A stretch of 17,996 nucleotides of DNA from IDS-8 sp964424805 (GTDB lineage Bacteria > Pseudomonadota > Gammaproteobacteria > Steroidobacterales > Woeseiaceae). The position numbers were made by a program, and so were the translations under genes. The notes beneath the pieces are model-generated. The model saw only the letters and a program-made list of their open reading frames with translations, was not told the origin of the DNA and searched no databases. This document shows positions 1-7,424 of this stretch, piece after piece (position 1 is the stretch's first letter; the number at the start of each line of letters is the position of its first letter). The stretch spans positions 1 through 17,996 of the forward strand of contig CAYRKH010000059.1 of assembly GCA_964424805.1 (NCBI GenBank). Reading direction: 5' to 3'.

Positions 1-929
1 GCGGCGGATGTGAACGCGTTTTGGTGGGTGAGGAGGTCGGTGCGGGCCAGGAGGAAGATGCCGTGGCCGCCGTGCTCGAGGTCGGGCCACAGGAAGGGGA
101 CGTTCGGGAAGCGGGCTTCCAGCGCGTCGCGGCTGTTGCCGACCTCGACGGCGAGCAGGCCGTCGTCGGCCAGGAAGGACGCGGCGTCGGCGAGGATGGC
201 GAGGGTGGCGTCCAGGCCGTCCGCGCCGGAGGCGAGGCCCGAGCGGGGCTCGTGGCGGTATTCCGGGGGCAGGCTTTGCATGTCGGCGGCGTCGACGTAG
301 GGCGGGTTGGCGACCACGAGGTCGTAGCGCGGCGGCGGGTGTTCCTGTTCGAGGGCCGCGAAGAAATCGGAGCGGATGAGGCGGACGCGGGAATCCAGGC
401 GATGGCGGGCGACGTTGATCGACGCGACGTCGAGCGCGTCGGCGGAGATGTCGATCGCGTCGACCGCGGCCTGCGGGAGGGCCTGCGCCAGCGCGATCGC
501 GATGCAGCCGCTGCCGGTGCCGAGGTCCAGCGCGCGGCGCACGCGCCCGGGATCGAGCCACGGCCGGAAGCGGTGGGCCAGCAGCTCGGCGAACGGCGAG
601 CGCGGCACCAGCACGCGCTCGTCGACGTAGAACTCGAGTCCCGCGAACCAGGCCTGCTGCACGAGGTAGGCGACGGGCAGGCGCTCCCGGATGCGGCGCT
701 CAGCGAGCGCCTCAAGGTCGTCCAGCTCCGCAGGCGCGAGCGGCCGCTCGTAGTGCTCCGCCGCCTGCTCGTGGCTCAGCCCGAGCCGCGCGAACGCCAG
801 GTACGCCGCCTCGTCCAGTGCGTTATCCGTGCCGTGGCCGTAGGCGAGCCGCGCGGCGTCGAAGCGTTCGGCCGTTTGGCGGATGAAGTCCGCCACGGTG
901 GAATCGGCAGGTGGGGTACGGCCTTCCAT
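1..929 (-). CDS. prmB: Ribosomal protein L3 glutamine N5-methyltransferase PrmB (3' end cut by window edge)
   Basis: PrmB transfers a methyl group from S-adenosylmethionine to a conserved glutamine of ribosomal protein L3 during 50S assembly in the cytoplasm. 309 codons are visible and no stop is reached, so only the last few residues are missing (the family is about 300-315 aa). The N-terminal helical region has YGHGTDN at about 30-36, then PVAYL at 85-89 and VLVPRSPFAEL at 107-116. The Rossmann SAM site is DLGTGSG at 135-141. The catalytic motif NPPY is at 208-211, followed by the PrmB-type stretch PPEYRHEP. These segments separate it from the release-factor enzyme PrmC. I chose the ATG at 929; an in-frame TTG lies four codons upstream. 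It is divergent from the SCO gene across about 94 bp. Confidence 0.95.
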   Translation of the reverse strand, partial: MEGRTPPADSTVADFIRQTAERFDAARLAYGHGTDNALDEAAYLAFARLGLSHEQAAEHYERPLAPAELDDLEALAERRIRERLPVAYLVQQAWFAGLEFYVDERVLVPRSPFAELLAHRFRPWLDPGRVRRALDLGTGSGCIAIALAQALPQAAVDAIDISADALDVASINVARHRLDSRVRLIRSDFFAALEQEHPPPRYDLVVANPPYVDAADMQSLPPEYRHEPRSGLASGADGLDATLAILADAASFLADDGLLAVEVGNSRDALEARFPNVPFLWPDLEHGGHGIFLLARTDLLTHQNAFTSA

Positions 930-1023
930 GCTGGCGCGCAATGTAGCATGGGGCGCCGCTCCCGGATGGCCGCCCGAGAATCGCGCGAATCGCCGCGGTA
1001 TCCGGGCTAGAATGGGTGGTTAT
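930..1023. promoter_or_regulatory. Divergent prmB / SCO intergenic region with a weak -10-like element
   Basis: This 94-bp gap must hold the promoters for prmB (minus) and the SCO-led chain (plus). The only promoter-like string is TAGAAT at 1008-1013, a -10 match on the plus strand, without a convincing -35. If used, transcription would start very close to the ATG at 1024. GGGTGG at 1014-1019 is a modest ribosome-binding site for that ATG and favours it over the in-frame ATG at 1012. I saw no repeats or operator palindrome. Confidence 0.3.
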
Positions 1024-1641
1024 ATGTCCACGCCCCTGAAACTCTTCGTGCTGTTGCTCGCGGCGGCAGCCGTTGCCGCCGGCGGGTGGTTCGTCAGCCG
1101 TGCCCTCGAGGAGCCCGCGGTGCCGCAGTCGGCGACCGTGCTCGCGGAATCGCGGCCGCTGCCGGATTTTTCCCTGGTCGACCATGCGAATCGCCCGTTC
1201 GACGCCGCGCGCCTGCGCGGGCACACGAGCCTCCTGTTCTTCGGCTTCACGCACTGCCCCGACATCTGCCCGGCAACGCTCTCGCAGCTCGCCACGGTGC
1301 GCCGGCAGCTTGCCGCGCAAGCACCCGGCGCGGCGCTCCCCGAGGTCGTGCTGGTAAGCGTCGACCCGGAGCGCGACACGCCCGAGGTGCTCGAGCGCTA
1401 CGTCGGCTACTTCGGGGAGGGCTTCACCGGCGTCACCGGCAGCGTCGAGCAGGTCCGCGCGCTCGCCGAGCCGCTGGGCGTGTACTTCGAGAAGGAGCCG
1501 CTGGGCGACAGCTACACGATGGGGCACTCCACGGCCGTGCTGGTGGTCGGCCCGGATGCGGCGCTGCAGGCGATCTTCAGCACCCCGCACGAGGTGTCCG
1601 CCTTCGTGCACGACCTGCCGATCCTGATGGCGCGGCGATGA
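1024..1641 (+). CDS. SCO1/SenC-family copper metallochaperone for cytochrome oxidase
   Basis: SCO proteins deliver copper to, or reduce, the CuA site of cytochrome c oxidase subunit II on the periplasmic side of the inner membrane. The 205-aa product has an N-terminal hydrophobic anchor at about 6-24, then a thioredoxin-like fold. The family's CxxxC is at Cys78 and Cys82 (THCPDICP), and the third copper ligand is His168 (MGHST). SVDPERDTPE at 112-121 is also typical. The ATG at 1024 is preceded by GGGTGG; an ATG at 1012 would add four residues. The stop overlaps the next start (ATGA), and that gene is also a copper chaperone, so the pair probably acts together on CuA assembly. No oxidase subunit genes are in the window. 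Confidence 0.93.
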   Translation: MSTPLKLFVLLLAAAAVAAGGWFVSRALEEPAVPQSATVLAESRPLPDFSLVDHANRPFDAARLRGHTSLLFFGFTHCPDICPATLSQLATVRRQLAAQAPGAALPEVVLVSVDPERDTPEVLERYVGYFGEGFTGVTGSVEQVRALAEPLGVYFEKEPLGDSYTMGHSTAVLVVGPDAALQAIFSTPHEVSAFVHDLPILMARR

Positions 1642-2069
1642 AGCGCACGCTCGCGCTGCTCCTGCTGGCCGCCTGCGGCGCCAACGACGGGGCGCCGCTG
1701 TCCGCCGCCGGCGTCAGCATTTTCGCGCCGTTGCCGGGGCAGGAAGCCGCCGCGGCGTACCTGACCCTGCGGAACGAGGGTGCTGCACCGCTCGTCATCA
1801 CCCGCGTCACCAGTCCGCAGTTCGCGAGCGTCGAGATGCATGCGACGGTGCTCTCCGGCGGTATGGCAACGATGATCCCGCTCGACGCGATCACCGTTGC
1901 CGCGGGCTCCGGGATCGAGTTCACCTCCGGAGGCCGGCACCTGATGCTGATGGAGCCGGTGCAGGCGCTCGCGCCCGGTGACGAGGTCACGCTCGAGTTC
2001 CACTACGGCGGCGAGCACCCGCTGGTCGTGCAGGCATCGCTGCAGCCGCGCCTGCCGGCCGGCGAGTAG
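1638..2069 (+). CDS. PCu(A)C-type periplasmic copper chaperone, predicted lipoprotein
   Basis: PCuAC proteins bind Cu(I) in the periplasm and pass it to SCO or directly to the CuA site of cytochrome oxidase. The 143-aa product carries the full family motif H-x10-M-x21-H-x-M: His68, Met79, His101 and Met103, with the spacing exact. The N-terminus MKRTLALLLLAAC ends in a lipobox (LAAC), so Cys13 should be lipidated after cleavage and the protein tethered to a membrane; many PCuAC proteins are soluble instead. Its ATG overlaps the SCO stop codon by 4 nt, which supports translational coupling and a shared copper-insertion role. Confidence 0.92.
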   Translation: MKRTLALLLLAACGANDGAPLSAAGVSIFAPLPGQEAAAAYLTLRNEGAAPLVITRVTSPQFASVEMHATVLSGGMATMIPLDAITVAAGSGIEFTSGGRHLMLMEPVQALAPGDEVTLEFHYGGEHPLVVQASLQPRLPAGE

Positions 2070-2073
2070 TCCG

Positions 2074-2952
2074 GTGCCGGCCACCCGCGGCCTGGCCGCG
2101 CAGGCATTCCTGCTCCTGCAGCGGCTCCTGCCGAAGCACCTCCTGACGGCGCTGGTGCGCCGTCTCTCGCACCTGCGCTACGAACCGGTGAAGAACCTGC
2201 TCATCCGCACGTTCGTCCGGGCCTATGACGTCGACCTCGACGAGATTGCCGAGCCGGCGCCGGAGGGCTACGCGGACTTCAACGCGTTCTTCACGCGCGC
2301 GCTTGCCGAGGGCGCGCGCGACGTGGATGCCTCGCCGGATACCGTGATTTCGCCCGTCGACGGCATCACGAGCGCGGCGGGCAGCATCGATCGCGGCCGG
2401 CTGCTGCAGGCGAAAGGCCGCCAGTACGAGCTCGACGACCTGCTCGCGACGGATCTCATCGACGCGGGGCGATTCGAGAACGGCGAGTTCGCGACCTTCT
2501 ACCTCGCGCCGTACCACTACCACCGCGTGCACAGCCCGCTGGCCGCCGCAGTGACGGCGGCACGCTACGTGCCCGGCAGTCTCTACAGCGTCAACGACTG
2601 GACGGTGCGTTCGCTGCCGCGGCTTTTCGCGCGCAACGAGCGCCTCATCTGCCACTTCCGTACGGCGACGGGGCCCATGATCGTGGTCTTCGTCGGCGCG
2701 CTGAACGTCGGTAGCATCACCACGCCCTGGACCGGAACGCTCCGGCCGCGGAAGTCCGGCGTCGTCGAGGACGTGAGGCTCGACCCGCTGGTGCCGGCCG
2801 CGGTCGATAAAGGCGGGCTGCTCGGCTGGTTCAACATGGGCTCGACGGTGATCGTGCTGCTGCCGCCGGACACCTGCGCCTGGCGCGACGACCTCGTGAC
2901 CGGGCGCCGCGTGCGGATGGGCGAAGCCATCGGCCGCCTCCTCCCGCCATGA
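2074..2952 (+). CDS. psd: Phosphatidylserine decarboxylase proenzyme, class I
   Basis: The enzyme decarboxylates phosphatidylserine to phosphatidylethanolamine at the inner membrane. The proenzyme cleaves itself at a GST motif, turning the serine into the pyruvoyl cofactor of the alpha subunit. Counting from the GTG at 2074 gives 292 aa. The catalytic Asp is in SPVDG (Asp96), the histidine motif is HYHRVH at 148-153 (catalytic His153), and the cleavage site is MGST at 255-258 (Ser257). E. coli has LGST; Met at the first position does not affect the required residues. The Asp-to-His spacing of 57 equals that of the E. coli enzyme as I recall it. The start is 4 nt after the PCuAC stop, and the stop overlaps epmA by 4 nt. 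Confidence 0.93.
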   Translation: MPATRGLAAQAFLLLQRLLPKHLLTALVRRLSHLRYEPVKNLLIRTFVRAYDVDLDEIAEPAPEGYADFNAFFTRALAEGARDVDASPDTVISPVDGITSAAGSIDRGRLLQAKGRQYELDDLLATDLIDAGRFENGEFATFYLAPYHYHRVHSPLAAAVTAARYVPGSLYSVNDWTVRSLPRLFARNERLICHFRTATGPMIVVFVGALNVGSITTPWTGTLRPRKSGVVEDVRLDPLVPAAVDKGGLLGWFNMGSTVIVLLPPDTCAWRDDLVTGRRVRMGEAIGRLLPP

Positions 2953-3923
2953 GCTGGCGGCCGTCCTGCGACCTGGAAACCGCGCGGCTGCGGGCCCGCA
3001 TGCTCGCCGCGGCGCGCGAGTTCTTCGCGGCGCGGAACGTGCTGGAGGTGGAGACGCCGCTGCTGTCGCGCGCGGCGGTCAGCGACCCGCACATCGAGAG
3101 CGTCGCCGCCCTCCTCGGCGGCGAGGACTCGCCGCTCATGTATCTCCGCACCTCGCCCGAATTCTGCATGAAGCGCCTGCTCGCCGCGGGCTGGCCCGAC
3201 ATCTTCGAGATCGGCAGGGTGTTCCGCGCGTCCGAGGCGGGCGCGCGCCACCAGCCGGAGTTCACGATGATCGAATGGTACCGGCGGCGGTTCGGCCTCC
3301 GCGACATCGTGCGCGACACCGTGGAGCTCATCGCGGCGCTGCTCGATGAGCGGCACCTGCGCGCTCCCGCCGAGGAAATCGAATACCGCGAGGCGTTCCG
3401 ACGCTACGCCGGCGTGGACGCGGAGACGGCGCCGATCGCGGCGCTCGCACAGGCCAGCGGCGCCGACCAGCGCCTGGCCGCCGCGCTCGGCGAGCAGCGC
3501 GACGACTGGCTCGACCTCATCCTCGCGACGCGCGTCGCGCCGAATTTCCGGCGCGACCGGCTGACGGTGCTCCGGCATTATCCGCGCCGCCAGGCGGCGC
3601 TGGCGCGCCTCTGCCCCGCGGATCCGGCGGTTGCCGATCGCTTCGAGGTGTTCTTCGGCGAGCTCGAGCTCGCGAACGGCTTCGTCGAGCTGCGCGACGC
3701 GGCCGAGCAGTCGGCGCGCTTCGACTCGGACCAGTCGCGGCGACGGCAGGCGGGACGGCCGGTGCGGCCGCTGGATGAGCGCCTGCTGGCGGCGCTGGCC
3801 CACGGCCTTCCCGACTGCGCCGGCGTGGCCGTCGGCTTCGACCGCCTTGTGATGATCAACGCGCTGGCGGACGATATCCGCCGGGTGCAGGCTTTTGCCT
3901 TTGAGGATACGGAGGACGTATGA
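2949..3923 (+). CDS. epmA: EF-P (R)-beta-lysine ligase EpmA (GenX/PoxA/YjeA)
   Basis: EpmA is a lysyl-tRNA-synthetase paralogue that attaches (R)-beta-lysine to Lys34 of elongation factor P, allowing EF-P to relieve ribosome stalling at polyproline. The 324-aa product is a bare class II synthetase catalytic core without the anticodon-binding OB domain, the usual EpmA size. Class II motif 1 is around VLEVETPLLS (31-40). Motif 2 is FEIGRVFRASEAG...HQPEFTMIEW (86-110). Motif 3 is GVAVGFDRLVM (292-302). Its target efp lies about 480 bp downstream on the opposite strand. The lysine 2,3-aminomutase gene epmB, which makes beta-lysine, is not in the window. Confidence 0.94.
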   Translation: MSWRPSCDLETARLRARMLAAAREFFAARNVLEVETPLLSRAAVSDPHIESVAALLGGEDSPLMYLRTSPEFCMKRLLAAGWPDIFEIGRVFRASEAGARHQPEFTMIEWYRRRFGLRDIVRDTVELIAALLDERHLRAPAEEIEYREAFRRYAGVDAETAPIAALAQASGADQRLAAALGEQRDDWLDLILATRVAPNFRRDRLTVLRHYPRRQAALARLCPADPAVADRFEVFFGELELANGFVELRDAAEQSARFDSDQSRRRQAGRPVRPLDERLLAALAHGLPDCAGVAVGFDRLVMINALADDIRRVQAFAFEDTEDV

Positions 3924-4408
3924 CCGGCGAGCACGGGGTTGATTACGGGTTGCTGCGGCGGCAGCTGGAGTCGCTGGTCGCCGACGAGCCGGATCCGCTG
4001 GCGAATACCGCGAACTTCGTCGGATTGCTTTTCGACGCGCTGCCGGACATCAACTGGCTGGGCGTGTACGTGCTGCGCGGCGGTGACCTGGTGCTGGGGC
4101 CGTTCCAGGGCAAGCCGGCCTGTGTCCGCCTGCCCGCGGGCAAGGGCGTCTGCGGTGCCGCCGTGGCACAGCGCAGCACCCTGCGCGTGGACGACGTCAA
4201 TGCATTCCCCGGCCATATCGCCTGCGACCCGGCGTCGCGCTCGGAGCTGGTGGTGCCGCTGATCCTGGGCGAGCGCGTCCTCGGGGTGCTGGATATCGAC
4301 AGCCCCTACGAGGGCCGCTTCAGCGAGCGCGACAGCGAGGGGATGCAGAAGCTGTGCGCGGCGTTCGTAAACGACCTGTCCAGCAAGGTCGCCGACGGGT
4401 TTATTTGA
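3920..4408 (+). CDS. msrC: Free methionine-(R)-sulfoxide reductase, GAF-domain type (fRMsr)
   Basis: fRMsr reduces free L-methionine-(R)-sulfoxide in the cytoplasm with thioredoxin as reductant, as part of oxidative repair. The 162-aa product is a single GAF domain. Its three cysteines, Cys68, Cys78 and Cys102, have the spacing (10 and 24) of the catalytic and resolving cysteines of E. coli fRMsr; Cys102 sits in the signature HIACD. GKGVCG at 75-80 and SELVVPL at 108-114 are also typical. A strong GGAGG lies just before the ATG, which overlaps the epmA stop. The gene runs tail-to-tail into efp with an 8-nt overlap, leaving no room for a separate terminator. Confidence 0.93.
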   Translation: MTGEHGVDYGLLRRQLESLVADEPDPLANTANFVGLLFDALPDINWLGVYVLRGGDLVLGPFQGKPACVRLPAGKGVCGAAVAQRSTLRVDDVNAFPGHIACDPASRSELVVPLILGERVLGVLDIDSPYEGRFSERDSEGMQKLCAAFVNDLSSKVADGFI

Positions 4409-4967
4409 CGCGCGAGACGTATTCGCCGGAGCGCGTGTCGACCCGGATCACCTCGCCCTGCTCGACGAACAGCGGCACGCGCACCACCGCGCCGGTCGCG
4501 AGCTTCGCCGGCTTCGCGCCGCCGCTGGCGGTGTCACCGCGCACGCCGGGATCCGTTTCGACGATCTCGAGCTCGACGAAATTGGGCGGCGACACCAGGA
4601 GCGGTGCGTTGTTCCACAGCGTCACCTGGCAGATCTCCTGCCCGAGCAGCCAGTCCTTTGCATCCGACACGGCCTTCTCGTCCGCCGCGTACTGCTCGAA
4701 GGTATCCGGCACCATGAAGTGCCAGAATTCGCCGTCGTTGTAGAGGTACTGCATGTCCGTGTCGTGGACGTCCGCCGCCTGCACGCTTTCGCCCGATTTG
4801 AACGTGCGGTCGATGGTGCGGCCGGTCTTCAGGTTCCTGATGCGAACCCGGTTGAACGCCTGGCCCTTGCCGGGCTTGACGAACTCGTTCTCGACGATCA
4901 CGCAGGGATCGCCGTCCATGATGATCTTGAGACCGGAGCGGAACTCGTTGGTGCTGTAACTGGCCAT
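4401..4967 (-). CDS. efp: Elongation factor P
   Basis: EF-P binds the ribosome between the P and E sites and speeds peptide bond formation at consecutive prolines. The 188-aa length is standard, with KOW/OB-like domains I-III. The modifiable loop reads EFVKPGKGQAF at 28-38, with Lys34 at the tip, as in EpmA-modified EF-Ps rather than Arg32 rhamnosylated ones; this agrees with epmA nearby. The start at 4967 gives the conserved MASYSTNEFR N-terminus. No Shine-Dalgarno precedes it, and the nearest -10-like sequence ends only about 5 nt upstream. The frame stays open upstream into the REP repeats, but that extension is repeat translation, not EF-P. Confidence 0.97.
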   Translation of the reverse strand: MASYSTNEFRSGLKIIMDGDPCVIVENEFVKPGKGQAFNRVRIRNLKTGRTIDRTFKSGESVQAADVHDTDMQYLYNDGEFWHFMVPDTFEQYAADEKAVSDAKDWLLGQEICQVTLWNNAPLLVSPPNFVELEIVETDPGVRGDTASGGAKPAKLATGAVVRVPLFVEQGEVIRVDTRSGEYVSRVK

Positions 4968-4972
4968 CGCGC

Positions 4973-4978
4973 GATGAT
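4973..4978 (-). promoter_or_regulatory. Possible efp -10 element (TATCAT) implying a near-leaderless transcript
   Basis: On the minus strand TATCAT matches the sigma-70 -10 consensus in 5 of 6 positions. A start 7 nt downstream would fall at about 4966-4967, on the efp ATG. A 17-nt spacer would put the -35 at 4996-5001, inside or beside the first REP copy, where the sequence (CACAGG) is poor. The signal is therefore weak; it is listed because the gene lacks an obvious ribosome-binding site. Confidence 0.25.
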
Positions 4979-4997
4979 ACCGAAAATGCGCGCCTCC

Positions 4998-5199
4998 TGT
5001 GGGAGCGCGCATTGCGCGCGATGCCGCCGTTGCCCGCCCTGGCATCGCTCCTGTGGGAGCGCGCATTGCGCGCGATGCCACTCCCGCCCGCCCTGGCATC
5101 GCGCGCGGTGCGCGCTCCTACAGTGTGCGGCTGCGGTGGGCACCTGCCGCCGCGCCACTCCCGGCCGCCCTGGCATCGCGCGCGGTGTGCGCTCCTACG
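4998..5199. repeat. Cluster of REP/REPIN-like palindromic repeats between efp and the FimX-like gene
   Basis: Four 28-bp copies of one element are visible. Two are plus-oriented (4998-5025 and 5052-5079, each TGTGGGAGCGC...GCGATGCC) and two inverted (5095-5122 and 5172-5199). A fifth, inverted copy at 5041-5054 keeps only its ends (GGCATCG joined to CTCCTGT), as if its middle palindrome had been deleted. The arrangement reads as one REPIN with a collapsed right arm, one intact REPIN, and one right arm whose left arm is lost. The short spacers are related too (CCGCCCT precedes GGCATC at 5034-5040 and 5088-5094). The cluster fills most of a divergent promoter region. Confidence 0.88.
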
Positions 5200-5318
5200 G
5201 GATAACCTTGATGCGTGTCACAGTCTCGAGAGCAGGCAGGGACTACTCTGGGGCGGCCGGTTCCTGCCCGGCAACTTTCAGTCAAATCAAAAGCTTCCGG
5301 CCGCACGGATTCCGGGGA
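5200..5318 (+). other. Leader region of the FimX-like gene, no clear promoter
   Basis: These 119 bp follow the REP cluster and precede the chosen ATG at 5319. They must hold the promoter for the FimX-like gene unless it lies within or beyond the repeats. I saw no sigma-70 pair and no sigma-54 -24/-12 match. TCACA at 5217-5221 forms half of a CRP/Vfr-like site, but its left half is poor. Confidence 0.3.
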
Positions 5319-7424
5319 ATGTCATTGGACGACCGACAGAGTATTTCAATCGCCGTTTTGACCCGATCGCAGGACGACGTCGAGCTCGTCAACCGAACGC
5401 TACGCGATGCCGGACACGCCGCCCACTGCCACTGGGTGCCCAATCCCGAGAAGCTGGACCAGGTGCTCGGCCAGGGCGGCATAGAGCTGATCGTCGTCAA
5501 CCGGGACAGCTATGCCGATACGCTGCGCCAGGTCGTCGGGCAGAAGGATGCCTACGTGCCCGAAGTGCCGGTTATCGCCGTCAGCAAGGCAGTGGACGAA
5601 GCGGATATCCAGGACGCGATGAAACAGGGCGCCTGCGACCTCGTCTCCATCGACAAGAAAGCGCGGCTGCAGGCCGTGGTCAGCCGGGAGCTGCGCGCCT
5701 TCCGCGTCGAGCAGGCGCTCAATTCCACCATCAGCTCGGCGACCGAGTACCGCAAGCAGCTCGACGATTACATGCAGGACTCGTCGACCGCGATCGCCTA
5801 CGCGCAGGAAGGCATCGTGACGATGGTGAACAACGCATGGCTGGAAGCGTTCGGCATCGGCGACGAAGGCCAGGCCGTCGGGTTGCCGCTGATGGACATG
5901 TTCGAGCCGGAAAGCCAGGCCGCGATCAAGGGCGCGATCGTCGCGACGACCAAGGGCAAATGGCAGCGCGACGAAAAGCTCAATGCCAAGGCGCGGCTCG
6001 GCCAGGGTGAGGCGACGGCACTCGAGCTGGAGCTGCAGCTCGTCGATCTCGAGGACGGCCCGCACGTGCAGATCCGCATCGCGCCGCCCGAGCACAAGGA
6101 GGAAGAGCCGACCAGGCTCGTGCACGAGGCGCTGAAGCGCGATCCCACGACCCTGTTCTTCCACCGCAGCCAGCTGCTCGAAAAGGTCGCGAAGCGCCTC
6201 GACAAAAAGCCGAAATCGGGCCTGCACCTCCTGGCGTACATCAAGCCGGATCGTTTCTCGGAGCTGAAGAACGTCGTCGGCATCCTTCCCACCGAAGAGA
6301 TCCTCTCCCAGTTTGCCGAAGAGGTGCGCAAGAGATTGCAGCCGCGCGATATCGCGGGGCGGTTCGAGGGCACCGTCATCATGGCCCTGCTGGAACGCGG
6401 CAGCGAGCGCGACGGCGAGGTCTGGGCGAAGCACCTGGTCGAGCACGTCCGGAACGTCGATTTCAAGGTCGGCGGCCAGAGCGTCAACCTCACCTGCACC
6501 GTCGGCATCTGTGCCGTCAGCGGCGTTTATTCGAGCCTGGAGGAGCTGATCGCCGCGGTCGCCCAGGCGCACGCGAACGGCAAGAAGAAAGGCGGCAACT
6601 GCGCGCTCCTCACCGAGTCCACGGATGCCGACACGCGGCTGCGCAAGTACGACGAGCTCTGGGTGCGCTACATCAAGGCGGCGCTGATGGAGAACCGGTT
6701 CCGGCTGGCGCAGCTGCCGATTGCGGGACTGCGCAGCGATTCGATGCAGATGTACGACATGCTGGTGCGCATGATCGACGAGCAGGGCAACGCCGTGCTG
6801 CCTTCCGACTTCCTCCCGGCGGCCGAGCGCAACAACCTCATGAAGGCGATCGACCGCTGGATCATCACGGCCTCCATGGATTTCTGCGCCGAGAACGGCG
6901 CCGACCAGGTGTTCGTGCGCCTGTCGAGGCAATCGCTGCAGGACGGGACCCTGTGCGACTGGATGCAGAAGGAGTTCGCCAGGCGCAAGCTTGCGCCGTC
7001 GAAGCTCTGCGTGCAGGTCGCGGAGCAGGAAGCGGCGAAGTACATCAAGCAGATGAAGCAGGTGGTCGAAGCGTTCCGCAAACTCGGCGTCGCGTTCGCG
7101 CTCGAGCACTACGGGATCGACAGGAACCGCTACCAGATCCTGGACATCCTGCGTCCCGATTACGTGAAGATCGACGGCGAGCTGATGCACACCCTGACCA
7201 CCGACACGACACTGCAGGAGAACGTGCGCCAGGTGGCCGAGGCTGCCGACGAGCGGAATATCCAGACCATTGCCGAGCGGGTCGAGAACGCCAACGCCAT
7301 GGCGGTGCTGTTCCAGCTCGGCGTGCATTACATGCAGGGGCATTACGTGCACGAACCCGAGGTCGTCCTCCAGGAGCCGCCGAGCGTTTCGCAGACTACC
7401 CTCGACGCGATCGGCAGTTCCTGA
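5319..7424 (+). CDS. FimX-like REC-PAS-GGDEF-EAL protein with degenerate catalytic motifs
   Basis: This 701-aa product has the order and length of FimX, the c-di-GMP effector that positions type IV pilus assembly. An N-terminal REC-like domain (about 8-125) has Asn61 where the phospho-acceptor Asp is expected. A PAS-like region (about 145-255) follows. The GGDEF-like domain (about 275-435) has GRFEGTV at 347-353 where GGDEF should be. The EAL-like domain (about 445-685) has DMLVR at 480-484 for EALLR, ALEHYG at 594-599 for the DDFG segment and IAERVE at 651-656; DYVKID at 614-619 survives. It should therefore be neither cyclase nor phosphodiesterase, more likely a c-di-GMP receptor or scaffold. 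The next gene is FimV-like. The frame is open upstream, but 5319 fits the REC start best. A ribosome-binding site is not obvious. Confidence 0.8.
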   Translation: MSLDDRQSISIAVLTRSQDDVELVNRTLRDAGHAAHCHWVPNPEKLDQVLGQGGIELIVVNRDSYADTLRQVVGQKDAYVPEVPVIAVSKAVDEADIQDAMKQGACDLVSIDKKARLQAVVSRELRAFRVEQALNSTISSATEYRKQLDDYMQDSSTAIAYAQEGIVTMVNNAWLEAFGIGDEGQAVGLPLMDMFEPESQAAIKGAIVATTKGKWQRDEKLNAKARLGQGEATALELELQLVDLEDGPHVQIRIAPPEHKEEEPTRLVHEALKRDPTTLFFHRSQLLEKVAKRLDKKPKSGLHLLAYIKPDRFSELKNVVGILPTEEILSQFAEEVRKRLQPRDIAGRFEGTVIMALLERGSERDGEVWAKHLVEHVRNVDFKVGGQSVNLTCTVGICAVSGVYSSLEELIAAVAQAHANGKKKGGNCALLTESTDADTRLRKYDELWVRYIKAALMENRFRLAQLPIAGLRSDSMQMYDMLVRMIDEQGNAVLPSDFLPAAERNNLMKAIDRWIITASMDFCAENGADQVFVRLSRQSLQDGTLCDWMQKEFARRKLAPSKLCVQVAEQEAAKYIKQMKQVVEAFRKLGVAFALEHYGIDRNRYQILDILRPDYVKIDGELMHTLTTDTTLQENVRQVAEAADERNIQTIAERVENANAMAVLFQLGVHYMQGHYVHEPEVVLQEPPSVSQTTLDAIGSS

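Noticed and set aside
21..1010. Long open frame on the plus strand opposite prmB
   Set aside because: It is antisense to a clear PrmB coding sequence, with low-complexity Arg/Gly/Ala composition and no recognisable domain; a by-product of high GC.
1012..1023. ATG at 1012 as the SCO start
   Set aside because: It would overlap the -10-like element and has no ribosome-binding site, whereas the ATG at 1024 has GGGTGG just upstream.
4968..5099. N-terminal extension of EF-P through the repeats
   Set aside because: The extension translates REP sequence (repeated ASRAMRAPTG) and EF-P length and N-terminus are exact from 4967.
4998..5199. Repeat cluster considered as a short CRISPR array
   Set aside because: Repeats alternate in orientation, are self-palindromic and have short, related spacers; no cas genes are nearby. 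REP/REPIN fits better.
5205..5221. CRP/Vfr-like site upstream of the FimX-like gene
   Set aside because: The right half (TCACA) is perfect, but the left half matches TGTGA in only 3 of 5 positions; common by chance.
5211..5318. Earlier ATG at 5211 for the FimX-like protein (36 extra residues)
   Set aside because: The extra segment has no resemblance to a REC N-terminus and no better ribosome-binding site; kept only as an alternative.
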